From the NCBI GenBank assembly GCA_025963645.1, contig JAOQAI010000018.1, forward strand, positions 1-59,232: a stretch of 59,232 nt of DNA, given 5' to 3'. Of the stretch, positions 1 through 8,405 are shown piece by piece. The first letter of the stretch is position 1, and each line of letters starts with the position of its first letter. The notes under the pieces were generated by a model, which was not told the origin of the DNA, did not search any database, and was given only the letters and a program-made list of their open reading frames with translations. The stretch comes from Flaviaestuariibacter sp. (GTDB taxonomy: Bacteria; Bacteroidota; Bacteroidia; Chitinophagales; Chitinophagaceae). A program made the position numbers and the translations under genes.

Positions 1-56
1 TCATACTGCTTTAACGCGGACACAATCTGCGTCTCTGTGAATTTTTGCTTTTTCAT
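1..56 (-). CDS. IS3-family transposase OrfA, N-terminal fragment running off the window
   Basis: The minus strand reads MKKQKFTETQIVSALKQY from an ATG at 54-56 and continues beyond base 1. This is the typical opening of the helix-turn-helix OrfA protein (Transposase_8 family) of IS3-type elements, which binds the element ends and, by frameshifting with OrfB, makes the active transposase. Only 18 codons are visible, so completeness and activity cannot be judged. The element's left end probably lies near base 124, where the minus strand begins with TG as IS3 ends usually do. It appears to interrupt the GIY-YIG gene to its right. Confidence 0.72.
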   Translation of the reverse strand, partial: MKKQKFTETQIVSALKQY

Positions 57-107
57 ATTTGACAATTTAAATTTAAACTCCAAGAGTCTAATTCGTAACT
101 GTCCTAA

Positions 108-527
108 TATCTGAGAAGGCTACAAAAGGAAATTTTTGACATAGAGACTGGCAGAAAAGTTTTTAATAAAACTATTAGACAAAATGTCAAACCCAATAGT
201 TATGGCATCTATGTTATGGCGCATTTTCTAAATGAAGAAGTTATATATATCGGCATGGCAGGCAAAATAAAAAGCAATGGAACCTTTTGTGACCATACTC
301 TTTGTGATCGATTAACTGCTTCAAGAGGGAGAGACAAACTAACGGAAGTTGATATTCAAATGAATGATTATGTTAAAAAGTTTATGGCAGAAAAAATCAT
401 TGAGATACTTGACATTCACATTTTTTACACAAAAGAAGGCGAACCTCCTTCTTTTGTTGAAGCCTTATTGCTCTATAATTATTTCAAGAAAAATAGGCGA
501 TTGCCAATACTGAATAAAGCCTTTTAG
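108..527 (+). pseudogene. GIY-YIG nuclease-like gene, 5' end removed by the neighbouring IS
   Basis: An ATG exists at 216, but the same frame is open back to a TAA at 105-107. The upstream codons encode NSYGIYVM just before EEVIYIGMAGK, so the paired GIY and YIG motifs are present only if the frame is read from before 216. Other GIY-YIG landmarks are visible: an Arg in LCDRLTASRG, a Glu in PSFVEALLLY and a terminal Asn in LPILNKAF. No start codon lies between 108 and the GIY motif, and IS3-type sequence begins just to the left. I infer an N-terminally truncated gene. Translation from 216 would give a 103-residue protein lacking the GIY strand and probably inactive. The substrate is unknown; related proteins include homing and repair nucleases. 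Confidence 0.7.
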
Positions 528-549
528 TATAGTGTTATAAAACTTAATT

Positions 550-969
550 TCATTTCAACTTCATCTGCGCAAAATAAGGATGATCAGGATTTACAATCAG
601 TTCCTGCCGAAGCGGATGAATTATTACGTCCATATCTTCTAAAGGGATAGCACCTAATAAAGGTTCAGAATCGCCAGGTAATACCATTGCACTGCAAGAG
701 CTGCGACGGTTCTTAAATTTGAGCTCAACTGGAGCCACCACATCACATTCCACAATAGCGCCGTTCGCTAATTGTGCCTTACGCTTTTCTACAACCGGAA
801 GCTGCAACTGTTCCTGTATGTTTTCATTGATACAAAGCATGTAAGAGTCTGTATCTACTAATGCCGATACATGCATGCGTTTTACTTCTTCCTCACCAAT
901 AAAATAACGGCGGGCTAATGCAAGGTCATCACCATTGATCAATTCGATGTCAGCATAAACTAATCCCAT
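550..969 (-). CDS. Retropepsin-like (clan AA) aspartic protease family protein, 139 aa
   Basis: The protein has a single retropepsin-like fold signature: ALVDTDSYML near residue 37 at the place of the catalytic D-T/S-G loop, and LLGAIPLEDMDVIIHP near residue 104, which resembles the conserved second half (LLG followed by a hydrophobic strand) of small bacterial clan AA proteases. Such proteins act as dimers, each subunit giving one Asp. Here the usual Gly of the DTG/DSG triad reads Asp (D-T-D), which may reduce or abolish activity. It has no signal peptide and is probably cytosolic. It lies downstream of metH on the same strand with a 35-base gap, so it could be co-transcribed. Its biological role is unknown. 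Confidence 0.6.
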   Translation of the reverse strand: MGLVYADIELINGDDLALARRYFIGEEEVKRMHVSALVDTDSYMLCINENIQEQLQLPVVEKRKAQLANGAIVECDVVAPVELKFKNRRSSCSAMVLPGDSEPLLGAIPLEDMDVIIHPLRQELIVNPDHPYFAQMKLK

Positions 970-1004
970 ACGCTAAAAGTAAGAAAAGCAGTTCACAAAA
1001 GGTG

Positions 1005-3704
1005 TTAATCCAACACTGGACGCAACCAACGCTCGGCTTCTTCTATCGGCATCCCTTTGCGCTTGGCATAGTCTGCTAATTGATCACGACCGATTTTGCC
1101 CAATCCGAAGTAATGACTTTTCGGGTGCGCAAAATACCAGCCACACACGGACGCCGGTGGGTTCATTGCCAGGCTTTCCGTCAGTTCAATACCGATGTTT
1201 TCCGTTACGTTCAGGAGGGAGAACAGTTTCAGCTTTTCCGTATGATCCGGGCAGGCAGGATAGCCCGGCGCTGGACGAATACCTTTGTACTCTTCGTGGA
1301 TCAACTGTGGATTGGTAAGGTTTTCTTCTTTATCATAACCCCAATATTCTTTGCGCACCGCTTCATGCAGGCACTCAGCAAAGGCTTCCACAAAGCGATC
1401 GGCTAAGATCTGCACCAGTATTTTATTGTATTCATCATGGTCGGCTGCAAAGCTGTCGATATGCTCCCGTGCTCCTTGAATGGTAACGGCAAAAGCGCCC
1501 ATATAATCCGTTTCGCTACCCGCTGGTTTAACAAAATCCGCTAGCGAATAACTTGGTTGCCCCACCGCTTTTTTCATTTGCTGGCGCAGGCTTTCGAGTT
1601 GCACTTCGCCACTATCTGTTTGTAAGGTAATGGTGTCGCGGTTGTTGGACACGGCCGGCCAAAAGCCGATCGTTCCATTCGCACTAAACCACTTTTCGGC
1701 AACAATCTTCTCTACCATCTTTTGGGCATCGTTGTAAAGCCTTGTGGCTTCTTGCCCAAACACTTTATCCGTCAGCACTTCCGGGAAACGACCCGGCATT
1801 TCCCAGCCGATAAAAAATGGTCCCCAATCAATGTAGCGGGCGATAGTGGCAAGATCATAATCTTTAAAAACCTTCACGCCATCGATAGCAGGTTTTACCG
1901 GTTGATAGCCCTTCCAGTCAAAATACTCTTTGGTAACTACAGCCTCTTCGTAAGGGATCTGCACCTTATGTTTTTGCTTGTTGAGGAATTGCTGACGCAG
2001 ACCTTCATATTCACCATTGATGCCTTTTAAAAAGCTTTCCTTACCTTCTTTATTCAACAGATTACTCACCACCGTTACACTCCGGGAAGCATCCAGCACA
2101 TGCACCACGCCGTTGCCATATTCCGGCTCAATGCGAACGGCTGTATGGGTGCGGGAAGTAGTAGCCCCACCGATCAGGAGCGGCTGCGTCATGTTGCGCC
2201 GTTTCATTTCCCGGGCTATATGCACCATCTCGTCGAGTGAAGGTGTGATCAATCCACTCAAGCCAATGACATCCACGGCTTCTTTTTGTGCCGTGTCTAA
2301 AATCTTATCGACAGATACCATCACGCCAAGGTCAATGATATCGTAGCCATTGCAACCCAGCACTACGCCAACGATATTTTTACCAATGTCGTGCACGTCG
2401 CCTTTTACGGTTGCCATCAGCACTTTTGCGGCACCTGCTACTTCTTCGTTCTTCGTGCCGGCGGCCAAATGTGCTTGCTTCCGGTCTTCTTTTTCCTGTT
2501 CGATATACGGCGTTAAAACAGCCACAGCCTTTTTCATTACCCGGGCACTTTTCACCACCTGCGGCAGGAACATTTTGCCGGAGCCAAACAGGTCACCTAC
2601 TACATCCATACCTGCCATTAGCGGGCCTTCAATCACCTCCAATGGCTTTGGGTATTTTTGTCTTGCTTCTTCTGTATCCAGTTCGATGTAGTCTGTCACA
2701 CCATTCACCAGTGCATGCTTCAGGCGTTCTTCCACGCTGCCGTTTCGCCAGGCTTCGTCCTTTACTTCTTCTTTGCCTTTTGCTTTTACCGTCTCCGCAA
2801 AATTCACCAACCGCTCCGTACCATCGGGTCGGCGGTTCAGGATAATGTCTTCACACAATTCGCGAAGCTGCGGCTCGATCTGATCATAGATTACCAACTG
2901 ACCGGCGTTTACAATGCCCATGTCCATACCGGCTTTAATAGCATGGTAAAGGAACACCGCATGGATCGCTTCGCGGACATGGTCGTTGCCACGGAACGAG
3001 AAGGACACGTTTGATACGCCACCGCTTATTTTCGCCAGCGGCATTTTTTGCTTAATGATTCGCGTCGCTTCGATGAAATCTACTGCATAGTTATTATGCT
3101 CCTCGATACCTGTAGCAACTGCAAAAATGTTCGGATCGAAAATGATATCCTGTGGTTCAAAACCTACTTCGTTCACTAATATATCGTAAGCCTTTTCGCA
3201 GATGGTAACGCGGCGCTCAAGAGTGTCGGCTTGTCCTTGTTCATCAAAAGCCATGACCACTACGGCAGCACCATACGCTAAGCAGATCTCTGCCTGCTCT
3301 TTGAATTTTGCTACTCCTTCCTTCATAGAAATGGAGTTGACAATGCATTTCCCCTGCACACACTTCAAGCCTGCTTCGATGATCTCGAATTTCGACGAAT
3401 CGATCATGATCGGGATCTTCGCAATATCCGGTTCCGCCTGTACGAGGTTCAGAAAATCGGTCATGGCCTTCACGCCATCCAGCAAGGCGTCGTCCATGTT
3501 TATGTCCAATACCTGTGCGCCATTTTCTACTTGTTGGCGCGCCACAGAAAGGGCTTCTTCGTATTTATTATCCCGGATAAGGCGGGCAAATTTTTTGGAA
3601 CCGGTTACGTTGGTTCGTTCGCCAACATTTACAAAATTGCTTTCGGGACGAACCACTAAAGGTTCAAGTCCGCTGAGGCGTAGATAAGGTTTGATCGAAT
3701 TCAT
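1005..3704 (-). CDS. metH: Cobalamin-dependent methionine synthase, folate/B12/AdoMet part
   Basis: Transfers the methyl group of 5-methyltetrahydrofolate to homocysteine through methylcobalamin. This 899-residue chain lacks the homocysteine domain and starts in the linker (RLSGLEPL) that precedes the folate domain in full-length MetH. Visible in order are: the pterin-binding domain ([14 protein letters not shown] from about residue 25, DINMDD near 68), the B12 cap region (about 320-410), the cobalamin-binding motif DVHDIGKN with the cobalt-ligating His near 438, and the reactivation domain with [15 protein letters not shown] near 810, which binds AdoMet. The homocysteine domain is the separate gene just upstream on the same strand. 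Together they total about 1,240 residues, the usual full MetH size. The enzyme should work as a two-subunit complex. Confidence 0.96.
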   Translation of the reverse strand: MNSIKPYLRLSGLEPLVVRPESNFVNVGERTNVTGSKKFARLIRDNKYEEALSVARQQVENGAQVLDINMDDALLDGVKAMTDFLNLVQAEPDIAKIPIMIDSSKFEIIEAGLKCVQGKCIVNSISMKEGVAKFKEQAEICLAYGAAVVVMAFDEQGQADTLERRVTICEKAYDILVNEVGFEPQDIIFDPNIFAVATGIEEHNNYAVDFIEATRIIKQKMPLAKISGGVSNVSFSFRGNDHVREAIHAVFLYHAIKAGMDMGIVNAGQLVIYDQIEPQLRELCEDIILNRRPDGTERLVNFAETVKAKGKEEVKDEAWRNGSVEERLKHALVNGVTDYIELDTEEARQKYPKPLEVIEGPLMAGMDVVGDLFGSGKMFLPQVVKSARVMKKAVAVLTPYIEQEKEDRKQAHLAAGTKNEEVAGAAKVLMATVKGDVHDIGKNIVGVVLGCNGYDIIDLGVMVSVDKILDTAQKEAVDVIGLSGLITPSLDEMVHIAREMKRRNMTQPLLIGGATTSRTHTAVRIEPEYGNGVVHVLDASRSVTVVSNLLNKEGKESFLKGINGEYEGLRQQFLNKQKHKVQIPYEEAVVTKEYFDWKGYQPVKPAIDGVKVFKDYDLATIARYIDWGPFFIGWEMPGRFPEVLTDKVFGQEATRLYNDAQKMVEKIVAEKWFSANGTIGFWPAVSNNRDTITLQTDSGEVQLESLRQQMKKAVGQPSYSLADFVKPAGSETDYMGAFAVTIQGAREHIDSFAADHDEYNKILVQILADRFVEAFAECLHEAVRKEYWGYDKEENLTNPQLIHEEYKGIRPAPGYPACPDHTEKLKLFSLLNVTENIGIELTESLAMNPPASVCGWYFAHPKSHYFGLGKIGRDQLADYAKRKGMPIEEAERWLRPVLD

Positions 3705-3713
3705 TTTTTTATT

Positions 3714-3808
3714 GAACCACTAAGACGCCAAGAGCGCAAGGGTCACGAAGGTTTGATTCTTTAAATAATTCTTTGTATTACTTTCTAGACTTAGAGGCTT
3801 AGTGGTTC
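3714..3808. repeat. Palindromic repeat at the junction of the two metH genes
   Basis: GAACCACTAAG at 3714-3724 is the exact reverse complement of CTTAGTGGTTC at 3798-3808, with further partial complementarity inward. The element lies in the 86-base gap between the metH halves. It reaches into the upstream gene, whose last codons (EPLSL then TAA) are part of the repeat. The outer arm ends ten bases from the start of the downstream gene. The sequence type differs from the G/C-rich pairs elsewhere in the window, but the placement between co-directional genes is the same. Confidence 0.75.
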
Positions 3809-4807
3809 CAAAGTTTCTAAAACAGGCAATGGCCTGGGTTGTAGCTTCCGCACCTGCTCCGCAATATGCCGGATATGATCCGGTGTCGTGCCACAACAGC
3901 CACCTACAATATTTACAAAACCGGCAGCAGCCCATTCTTCAATAAAATGTGCTGTATCTTCTGGATGCTCATCGTACTCGCCCATCGCATTTGGCAGACC
4001 AGCATTCGGATAGGCAGAGGTATAGCATTCTGCAATGGTGCTCAGCTCTTCTACATGCGGCCGCATCTCTTGCGCACCTAAGGCACAATTTAATCCAACA
4101 CTTAATGGTTTGGCATGACGGATAGATGTGTAGAAAGCTTCCAGTGTTTGACCGCTTAAGGTTCTGCCCGAGGCATCGGTGATAGTGCCTGAAATCATGA
4201 TCGGAAGCTCTGCTTGCTTGATATCGCGGAAGTATTTTTTCACCGCGAAAATGGCGGCCTTTGCATTCAGGGTATCAAAAATGGTTTCAATCAGCAGCAG
4301 GTCCACACCACCGTCCACCAAACCTTTTACTTGCTCGTAGTAAGCATCCACTGCTTCATCGAAGGTCAGTGCCCGGTAGCCGGGATTGTTAACATCCGGT
4401 GAAAGGGAAAGCGTTTTGTTCATCGGTCCAATGGCACCAGCTACGAATTTTTGTTCGCCGGAACCGACCAGTGCGCAGGCTTCTTTAGCGATCTTCGCTG
4501 CTTCGAAGTTGATCTCGTACGCCAGGTGCTCCATACCATAATCGGCAAGAGATACCTTTTGCGCATTGAAGGTATTCGTCTCAATTATATCGGCGCCGAC
4601 TTCTAAATAGTGCCCGTGAATTTCGCGGATAATGTGCGGCTGCGTCAGGCAAAGCAGATCATTGTTGCCCTTGATGTCCATCTTCCAATCGGCGAACCGA
4701 TCACCGCGGTAATCTTCTTCTGATAATTTATAACGTTGGATCATGGTACCCATGGCGCCATCAATGATAAGGATGCGTTGTTTCAGTAATTCCCGTATAT
4801 CTGTCAT
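3791..4807 (-). CDS. metH: Homocysteine S-methyltransferase domain of methionine synthase (split MetH)
   Basis: N-terminal, zinc-dependent homocysteine-activating domain of MetH encoded as a free-standing protein. [10 protein letters not shown] near the start, GLNCALG around residue 240 and [10 protein letters not shown] near residue 302 supply the three zinc-ligating cysteines of the family. The start is taken at 4807 ([10 protein letters not shown]), which fits homologues; an ATG two codons earlier (4813) is possible. The last five residues, EPLSL, are encoded by the palindromic repeat that separates it from the second metH gene. A likely promoter (4936-4943) and a folded leader lie upstream. 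Expression is probably coupled with the downstream folate/B12 half. Confidence 0.95.
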   Translation of the reverse strand: MTDIRELLKQRILIIDGAMGTMIQRYKLSEEDYRGDRFADWKMDIKGNNDLLCLTQPHIIREIHGHYLEVGADIIETNTFNAQKVSLADYGMEHLAYEINFEAAKIAKEACALVGSGEQKFVAGAIGPMNKTLSLSPDVNNPGYRALTFDEAVDAYYEQVKGLVDGGVDLLLIETIFDTLNAKAAIFAVKKYFRDIKQAELPIMISGTITDASGRTLSGQTLEAFYTSIRHAKPLSVGLNCALGAQEMRPHVEELSTIAECYTSAYPNAGLPNAMGEYDEHPEDTAHFIEEWAAAGFVNIVGGCCGTTPDHIRHIAEQVRKLQPRPLPVLETLEPLSL

Positions 4808-4824
4808 AACCATTGCTTTAGGCA

Positions 4825-4923
4825 AATTTGTTTACAGGTTTGAGGGACTAATAACGACAGGGGAACTGGTGGGGAGAGTTTCTGCGTTTATTAGTTCCGT
4901 GTAGCCGAACAATAAACAAATCC
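4825..4923 (-). ncRNA. Candidate structured 5' leader RNA of metH
   Basis: On the minus strand the segment between the likely promoter and the metH start can fold. A closing helix pairs GATTTGTTTA (4913-4922) with TAAACAAATT (4825-4834), ending about 12 bases before the ATG at 4813. Inside it a long hairpin pairs the minus-strand copy of 4888-4898 with that of 4844-4854 (one mismatch) and extends inward through ACGCAG against CTGTCGT with a bulge. Its apex is a C-rich loop flanked by AACT/AGTT. I see no cobalamin box and no fold I recognise as a known SAM or SAH riboswitch. Function as a regulatory leader is an inference from structure and position. Confidence 0.4.
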
Positions 4924-4935
4924 GCTTGTGTGCTG

Positions 4936-4943
4936 CAAAGATA
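4936..4943 (-). promoter_or_regulatory. Putative promoter -7 box of metH (TATCTTTG)
   Basis: The minus strand reads TATCTTTG, an exact match to the Bacteroidota sigma -7 consensus TAnnTTTG. It would start transcription near 4929 and give a leader of about 115 bases before metH. A clear -33 TTTG is not visible because that position falls inside the repeat arm at 4953-4981. Confidence 0.5.
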
Positions 4944-4952
4944 GGGGAAAAG

Positions 4953-5142
4953 CCCCCTGTCCCCCGGTGGGGGAACTTAGGGCAGGCAGACTTTTCTTTT
5001 ACAATTTCTTTGAAAGAATTGAGATTAGCGAAAACCACACCTCTTGCAGTTATCCTAACGCCAGCAAAAACAATATTCTATGAAGAGAATCGCAGAGATG
5101 AAAGCAACACCCACCTAAGTTCCCCCACCGGGGGACAGGGGG
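4953..5142. repeat. Inverted G/C-rich repeat pair between recR and metH
   Basis: Arms 4953-4981 and 5114-5142 are exact reverse complements over 29 bases, of the form CCCCCTGTCCCCC, loop GGT, GGGGG, AACTTAGG, with the C-tract outermost. Each arm is itself a hairpin. The right arm ends at the recR stop codon, whose final base is shared with the element boundary. About 130 bases of lower-GC sequence without a convincing gene lie between the arms. It is one of five such pairs in the window. Confidence 0.88.
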
Positions 5143-5757
5143 CTATCTGCTCACATAGCTTTCAATCGGTAACCGGTTTTGAAGACTTCTTGCCAAAGTC
5201 ATTTCATCCGCATATTCGAGTTCGCCCCCAAAGGCAATGCCGCGGGCAATAGTGGTGACCTTAGTAGTAGCCGGCAGCTTTTTCTGAATATAATAAATGG
5301 TTGTATCGCCCTGTATGGTCGGGCTAAGGGCAAAAATGATCTCAACGGTTCCTTCTTTGCCAATGCGGTGCGCCAGAGTATCAATATTCAATTGGGAGGG
5401 TCCAATGCCATCAAGTGGTGAAATAACGCCTCCCAGTACATGATACGTACCATTGAATTGCTGGGTACTTTCCAGCGCAATGACATCGCGGATATTCTCT
5501 ACCACGCAAATAACATCCTGCTTTCGGGATGAGTTAGAGCAAATAGAACAAATGTCCGCATCGGCTACGTTGTGACAGCGCTGGCAAAACTGGATTTCGG
5601 TACGCATACGGTTCACTACTTCGCTAAAATGTCCTACCTCTTCCGGTTCCTGCTTAAGCAGGTGCAGCACCAATCGCAGGGCTGTTTTCCTGCCGATTCC
5701 CGGTAGTTTTGCAAACTCATTAACCGCATTTTCCAACAGTGCCGAAGAAAATTCCAT
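5143..5757 (-). CDS. recR: Recombination mediator protein RecR
   Basis: Works with RecF/RecO to load RecA on SSB-coated gapped DNA. The 204-residue chain is of standard length: an N-terminal helix-hairpin-helix (LPGIGRKTALRLVLHLL, from about residue 18), a four-cysteine zinc finger (CQRCHNVADADICSIC, about 57-72), and a Toprim domain (VICVVENIRDVIALE from about residue 82). The C-terminal region contains ARGIAFGGELEYAD. The TAG stop touches the arm of the G/C-rich repeat pair downstream. The start at ATG 5757 fits homologues (MEFSSALLENA). Confidence 0.97.
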   Translation of the reverse strand: MEFSSALLENAVNEFAKLPGIGRKTALRLVLHLLKQEPEEVGHFSEVVNRMRTEIQFCQRCHNVADADICSICSNSSRKQDVICVVENIRDVIALESTQQFNGTYHVLGGVISPLDGIGPSQLNIDTLAHRIGKEGTVEIIFALSPTIQGDTTIYYIQKKLPATTKVTTIARGIAFGGELEYADEMTLARSLQNRLPIESYVSR

Positions 5758-6046
5758 AAGGGGTTAAAGGTACGAAATCAAGGGGCGAAAAAGGGTTAAA
5801 ATACCGTTGAATTGATAGGCTAAAGTGATTCAAGCGAGTTTTTGATTAACCACTTGGTGGCTGATGGACTTATTGTAACCTCAACAGTAGTTTGAATGTG
5901 TTCGAGACGCTATTCAAGAGAAGTTTCGCCATATACATCACAAAACTGCAAGTTTACCCTTATTACAAGGGTGCGCCGTTTGCGGATATGGATTATTTGC
6001 ATCAAATTTGCAAGCAACTTCCACTTACACAATCCAATAGAACAGC

Positions 6047-7072
6047 ATGGGACTTTTTAATTGGTTTACCCAAGAGATAGCGATAGACTTAGGCACGGCG
6101 AATACATTGATCATACATAACGATGAGGTAGTGGTAAACGAACCTTCCATCGTGGCACTGAACCGCAATAACCCGAAAGAGGTTTTGGCGGTGGGAAAAC
6201 GTGCCCTGATGATGCACGAAAAAACCCATGAAAGCATACGAACGATCCGTCCATTGAAAGATGGTGTTATTGCCGACTTTAACGCGGCAGAGCTGATGAT
6301 AAGAGAACTGATCAAATTAGTATATCCCAAAAAACCTCTTTTTCCGCCAAGCTGGCGTATGATGATCTGCATTCCCTCTTCTATTACTGAAGTAGAAAAA
6401 AGAGCGGTTCGTGATAGTGCGGAACAAGCGGGTGCTAAAGAAGTTTACCTCATCCATGAGCCCATGGCGGCTGCGTTAGGTATTGGAATTGATGTGGAAG
6501 AGCCGGTGGGTAATATGATCATTGATATTGGTGGCGGTACAACGGGCATTACCGTAATTGCGCTGGCTGGTATCGTTTGCGATCAATCGATCCGTATTGC
6601 CGGTGATGAGTTTACAGCCGATATCATGGAAGCGCTACGCCGTTACCATAGCCTATTAATTGGAGAACGCACAGCTGAACAGATTAAGATCCAGATCGGT
6701 GCGGCGATGAAAGACCTGGATAACCCGCCGGATGACCTGCCTGTAAATGGTCGCGACTTGGTAACCGGTATTCCAAAGCAGATCTATGTAGGCTACCAGG
6801 AAATTGCCGAAGCCTTGGATAAGAGCATTTTTAAAATAGAAGAAGCGATCCTCAAAGCGCTGGAGCAAACACCACCGGAACTGGCAGCGGATATTTATCG
6901 CCGTGGTATCTACATCACGGGCGGCGGCGCCTTATTAAAAGGATTGGACAAGCGCCTCAGCCAAAAGATCAAGCTGCCCGTGCACGTAGCTGACGACCCG
7001 CTGAAGAGCGTGGTTCGTGGTACGGGCTTGGCCCTTAAAAATTACGAACGCTATCCTTTTGTAATGCGGTAA
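6047..7072 (+). CDS. mreB: Rod shape-determining protein MreB
   Basis: Bacterial actin homologue that forms membrane-associated filaments guiding lateral wall synthesis. The 341-residue protein has the ATPase fold motifs: phosphate 1 IAIDLGTANTLI (residues 11-22), phosphate 2 IIDIGGGTTGITVIAL (near 160-175) and adenosine motif GIYITGGGALLKGLD (near 288-302). The N-terminal MGLFNWF can insert in the membrane. It opens the mre operon; the 289 bases upstream hold no gene I can support. The stop codon is followed after three bases by the arm of a DUF559 element that separates it from mreC. Confidence 0.97.
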   Translation: MGLFNWFTQEIAIDLGTANTLIIHNDEVVVNEPSIVALNRNNPKEVLAVGKRALMMHEKTHESIRTIRPLKDGVIADFNAAELMIRELIKLVYPKKPLFPPSWRMMICIPSSITEVEKRAVRDSAEQAGAKEVYLIHEPMAAALGIGIDVEEPVGNMIIDIGGGTTGITVIALAGIVCDQSIRIAGDEFTADIMEALRRYHSLLIGERTAEQIKIQIGAAMKDLDNPPDDLPVNGRDLVTGIPKQIYVGYQEIAEALDKSIFKIEEAILKALEQTPPELAADIYRRGIYITGGGALLKGLDKRLSQKIKLPVHVADDPLKSVVRGTGLALKNYERYPFVMR

Positions 7073-7075
7073 ACA

Positions 7076-7524
7076 CCTCACCCTAACCCTCCCCTTTAGG
7101 AGAGGGAACTCGACTCCAATGCGACACGAAGCTTTACATCAACAAACAGATACCATTACGTTTGAGAATGCGAGAACCTTGCGGAAGGCGGCTACCGAAG
7201 CGGAAGCTATTTTATGGAATGCATTGCGAGGAAGAAAGCTACTAAATCTTAAATTCAGACGTCAACACACGTTACAGCATTATATAGCTGATTTCTATTG
7301 TCACGAACTAAAGCTGGTCATAGAAGTAGACGGTGGTTATCATAATACAGCAGAAGAAATAGCATACGATGTACAGAGGACTGAGGAATTCGAGAAAGAA
7401 GGAATTGTTGTTTTAAGATTAAAAAACGAAGAGGTGGAACAGCTAGATAGTGCCTTACAAAAAATCATTTCATTCATCGGAGGGTTAAAAGTTCCCTCTC
7501 CTAAAGGAGAGGGTTAGGGTGAGG
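7076..7524. mobile_element. DUF559 endonuclease element bounded by 35-base inverted repeats
   Basis: Left arm 7076-7110 and right arm 7490-7524 are reverse complements at 34 of 35 positions by eye. Each arm contains its own hairpin (CCTCACCCTAACCCTC, then CTTTAG-centred stem, then GGGAACT innermost). Arms and gene fill the whole space between the mreB stop (7072) and the mreC ATG (7527). The single gene inside starts nine bases after the left arm and its last codons lie in the right arm. The layout (outer pyrimidine tract, hairpin, inner GGGAACT) parallels the gene-free G/C-rich pairs elsewhere. Interpretation as a mobile unit is inference from architecture; no target duplication was found. 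Confidence 0.75.
7119..7517 (+). CDS. DUF559-family (Vsr-like) endonuclease domain protein
   Basis: The 132-residue protein belongs to the DUF559 family, related to the Vsr/PD-(D/E)XK endonuclease fold. Visible family signatures are EAILWNALRGRKL (near residue 28), LKFRRQHTLQHYIADFYC (near 45) and LVIEVDGGYH (near 67), with an Asp and the Glu/Asp of IEVDG as candidate metal ligands. Its C-terminal residues KVPSPKGEG are encoded by the right terminal repeat of the element that holds it. Cell function is not established for this family; a nicking role in moving or fixing the surrounding repeats is a hypothesis. It has no connection to wall synthesis despite lying inside the mre operon. Confidence 0.87.
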   Translation: MRHEALHQQTDTITFENARTLRKAATEAEAILWNALRGRKLLNLKFRRQHTLQHYIADFYCHELKLVIEVDGGYHNTAEEIAYDVQRTEEFEKEGIVVLRLKNEEVEQLDSALQKIISFIGGLKVPSPKGEG

Positions 7525-7526
7525 TA

Positions 7527-8405
7527 ATGCGCAACATTTTCCTTTACATCCGCCGTCACTTCGTGTTCCTGAGCTTTGTGGCCTTACAGGTTGCAGCACT
7601 ATGGATGTTATTCAATTACAACCGGTTTCACCGGGCGGCCTTTCTTGGCGTGGCGAATGAGGTCACCGGCAGCATCAATACACAGGTGGATAAGGTGGAT
7701 GATTATTTTCACCTGCAAGAGGAGAACCGCCGGGTGCACCAGATGAATGATTCGCTGATGAACCTGCTGCGCTCCAATTTCAATGTGCCGGATACGGGTA
7801 GCCAGGTTAGAAGAGATTCCCTTCGCATCGATTCTACCATTCAATACCGGCGCTATCTCTACCGCGATGCGAAAGTGGTGTACAACTCTGTCAATTTTGA
7901 GAACAATTATATCCAGCTAAACCGCGGTTCCAATCAAGGTATCAGGGATAATATGGCTGTGGTGAGTTCGGGGGGTGGCATTGTTGGTGTCATCATCAAT
8001 ACAAGTCCCAATTTTAGCCAGGTACTTAGTTTGTTGCATACGAAGAGCCGTGTGCCGTCTGCACTTAAAAAGACCGGCACCACCGGTACTATTTTATGGG
8101 ATGCAAAAGACCCACGCTATCTCACTCTCGAAGGCATCAGCCGCGATGTGGAAGTGAAGCGGGGCGATACGGTTTTAACGAGCCGCTATTCCTATAACTA
8201 TCCGCAGAATTTTATCATTGGAAGAATCGTAGATGTCCGGATCAATAAAGCCACGAACTTCTATGATCTGAAAGTGCAGGCAGCGGTAAATTTCGCTTCG
8301 GTGCAACAGGTGTTTGTAGTGGAGAACCTGCAACGCGAAGAGCAGCTGCAGCTGCAAAAAGAGACGGAACAAAAAATGGAGCAGGATAAAAAGCCATCAC
8401 GTTGA
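7527..8405 (+). CDS. mreC: Rod shape-determining protein MreC
   Basis: Bitopic membrane scaffold linking MreB filaments to the wall-synthesis enzymes. The 292-residue protein has a short cytosolic N-terminus, one transmembrane segment (about residues 11-30), a coiled-coil stretch, and a periplasmic beta-rich domain with GSNQGIRDNMAVVSSGGGIVG-type sequence (near residues 132-152) typical of MreC. The C-terminal tail is charged. The ATG lies two bases after the DUF559 element, so translation signals come from element sequence. It overlaps mreD by four bases. Confidence 0.95.
   Translation: MRNIFLYIRRHFVFLSFVALQVAALWMLFNYNRFHRAAFLGVANEVTGSINTQVDKVDDYFHLQEENRRVHQMNDSLMNLLRSNFNVPDTGSQVRRDSLRIDSTIQYRRYLYRDAKVVYNSVNFENNYIQLNRGSNQGIRDNMAVVSSGGGIVGVIINTSPNFSQVLSLLHTKSRVPSALKKTGTTGTILWDAKDPRYLTLEGISRDVEVKRGDTVLTSRYSYNYPQNFIIGRIVDVRINKATNFYDLKVQAAVNFASVQQVFVVENLQREEQLQLQKETEQKMEQDKKPSR

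Noticed and set aside
2411..2845. Long plus-strand frame inside metH
   Set aside because: Antisense shadow of the well-supported metH gene; its protein is low-complexity Leu/Pro/Ser-rich with no motif.
4825..4923. Cobalamin or SAM riboswitch
   Set aside because: No B12 box and no recognisable SAM-I, SAM-II or SAH core was seen; kept only as an unnamed structured leader.
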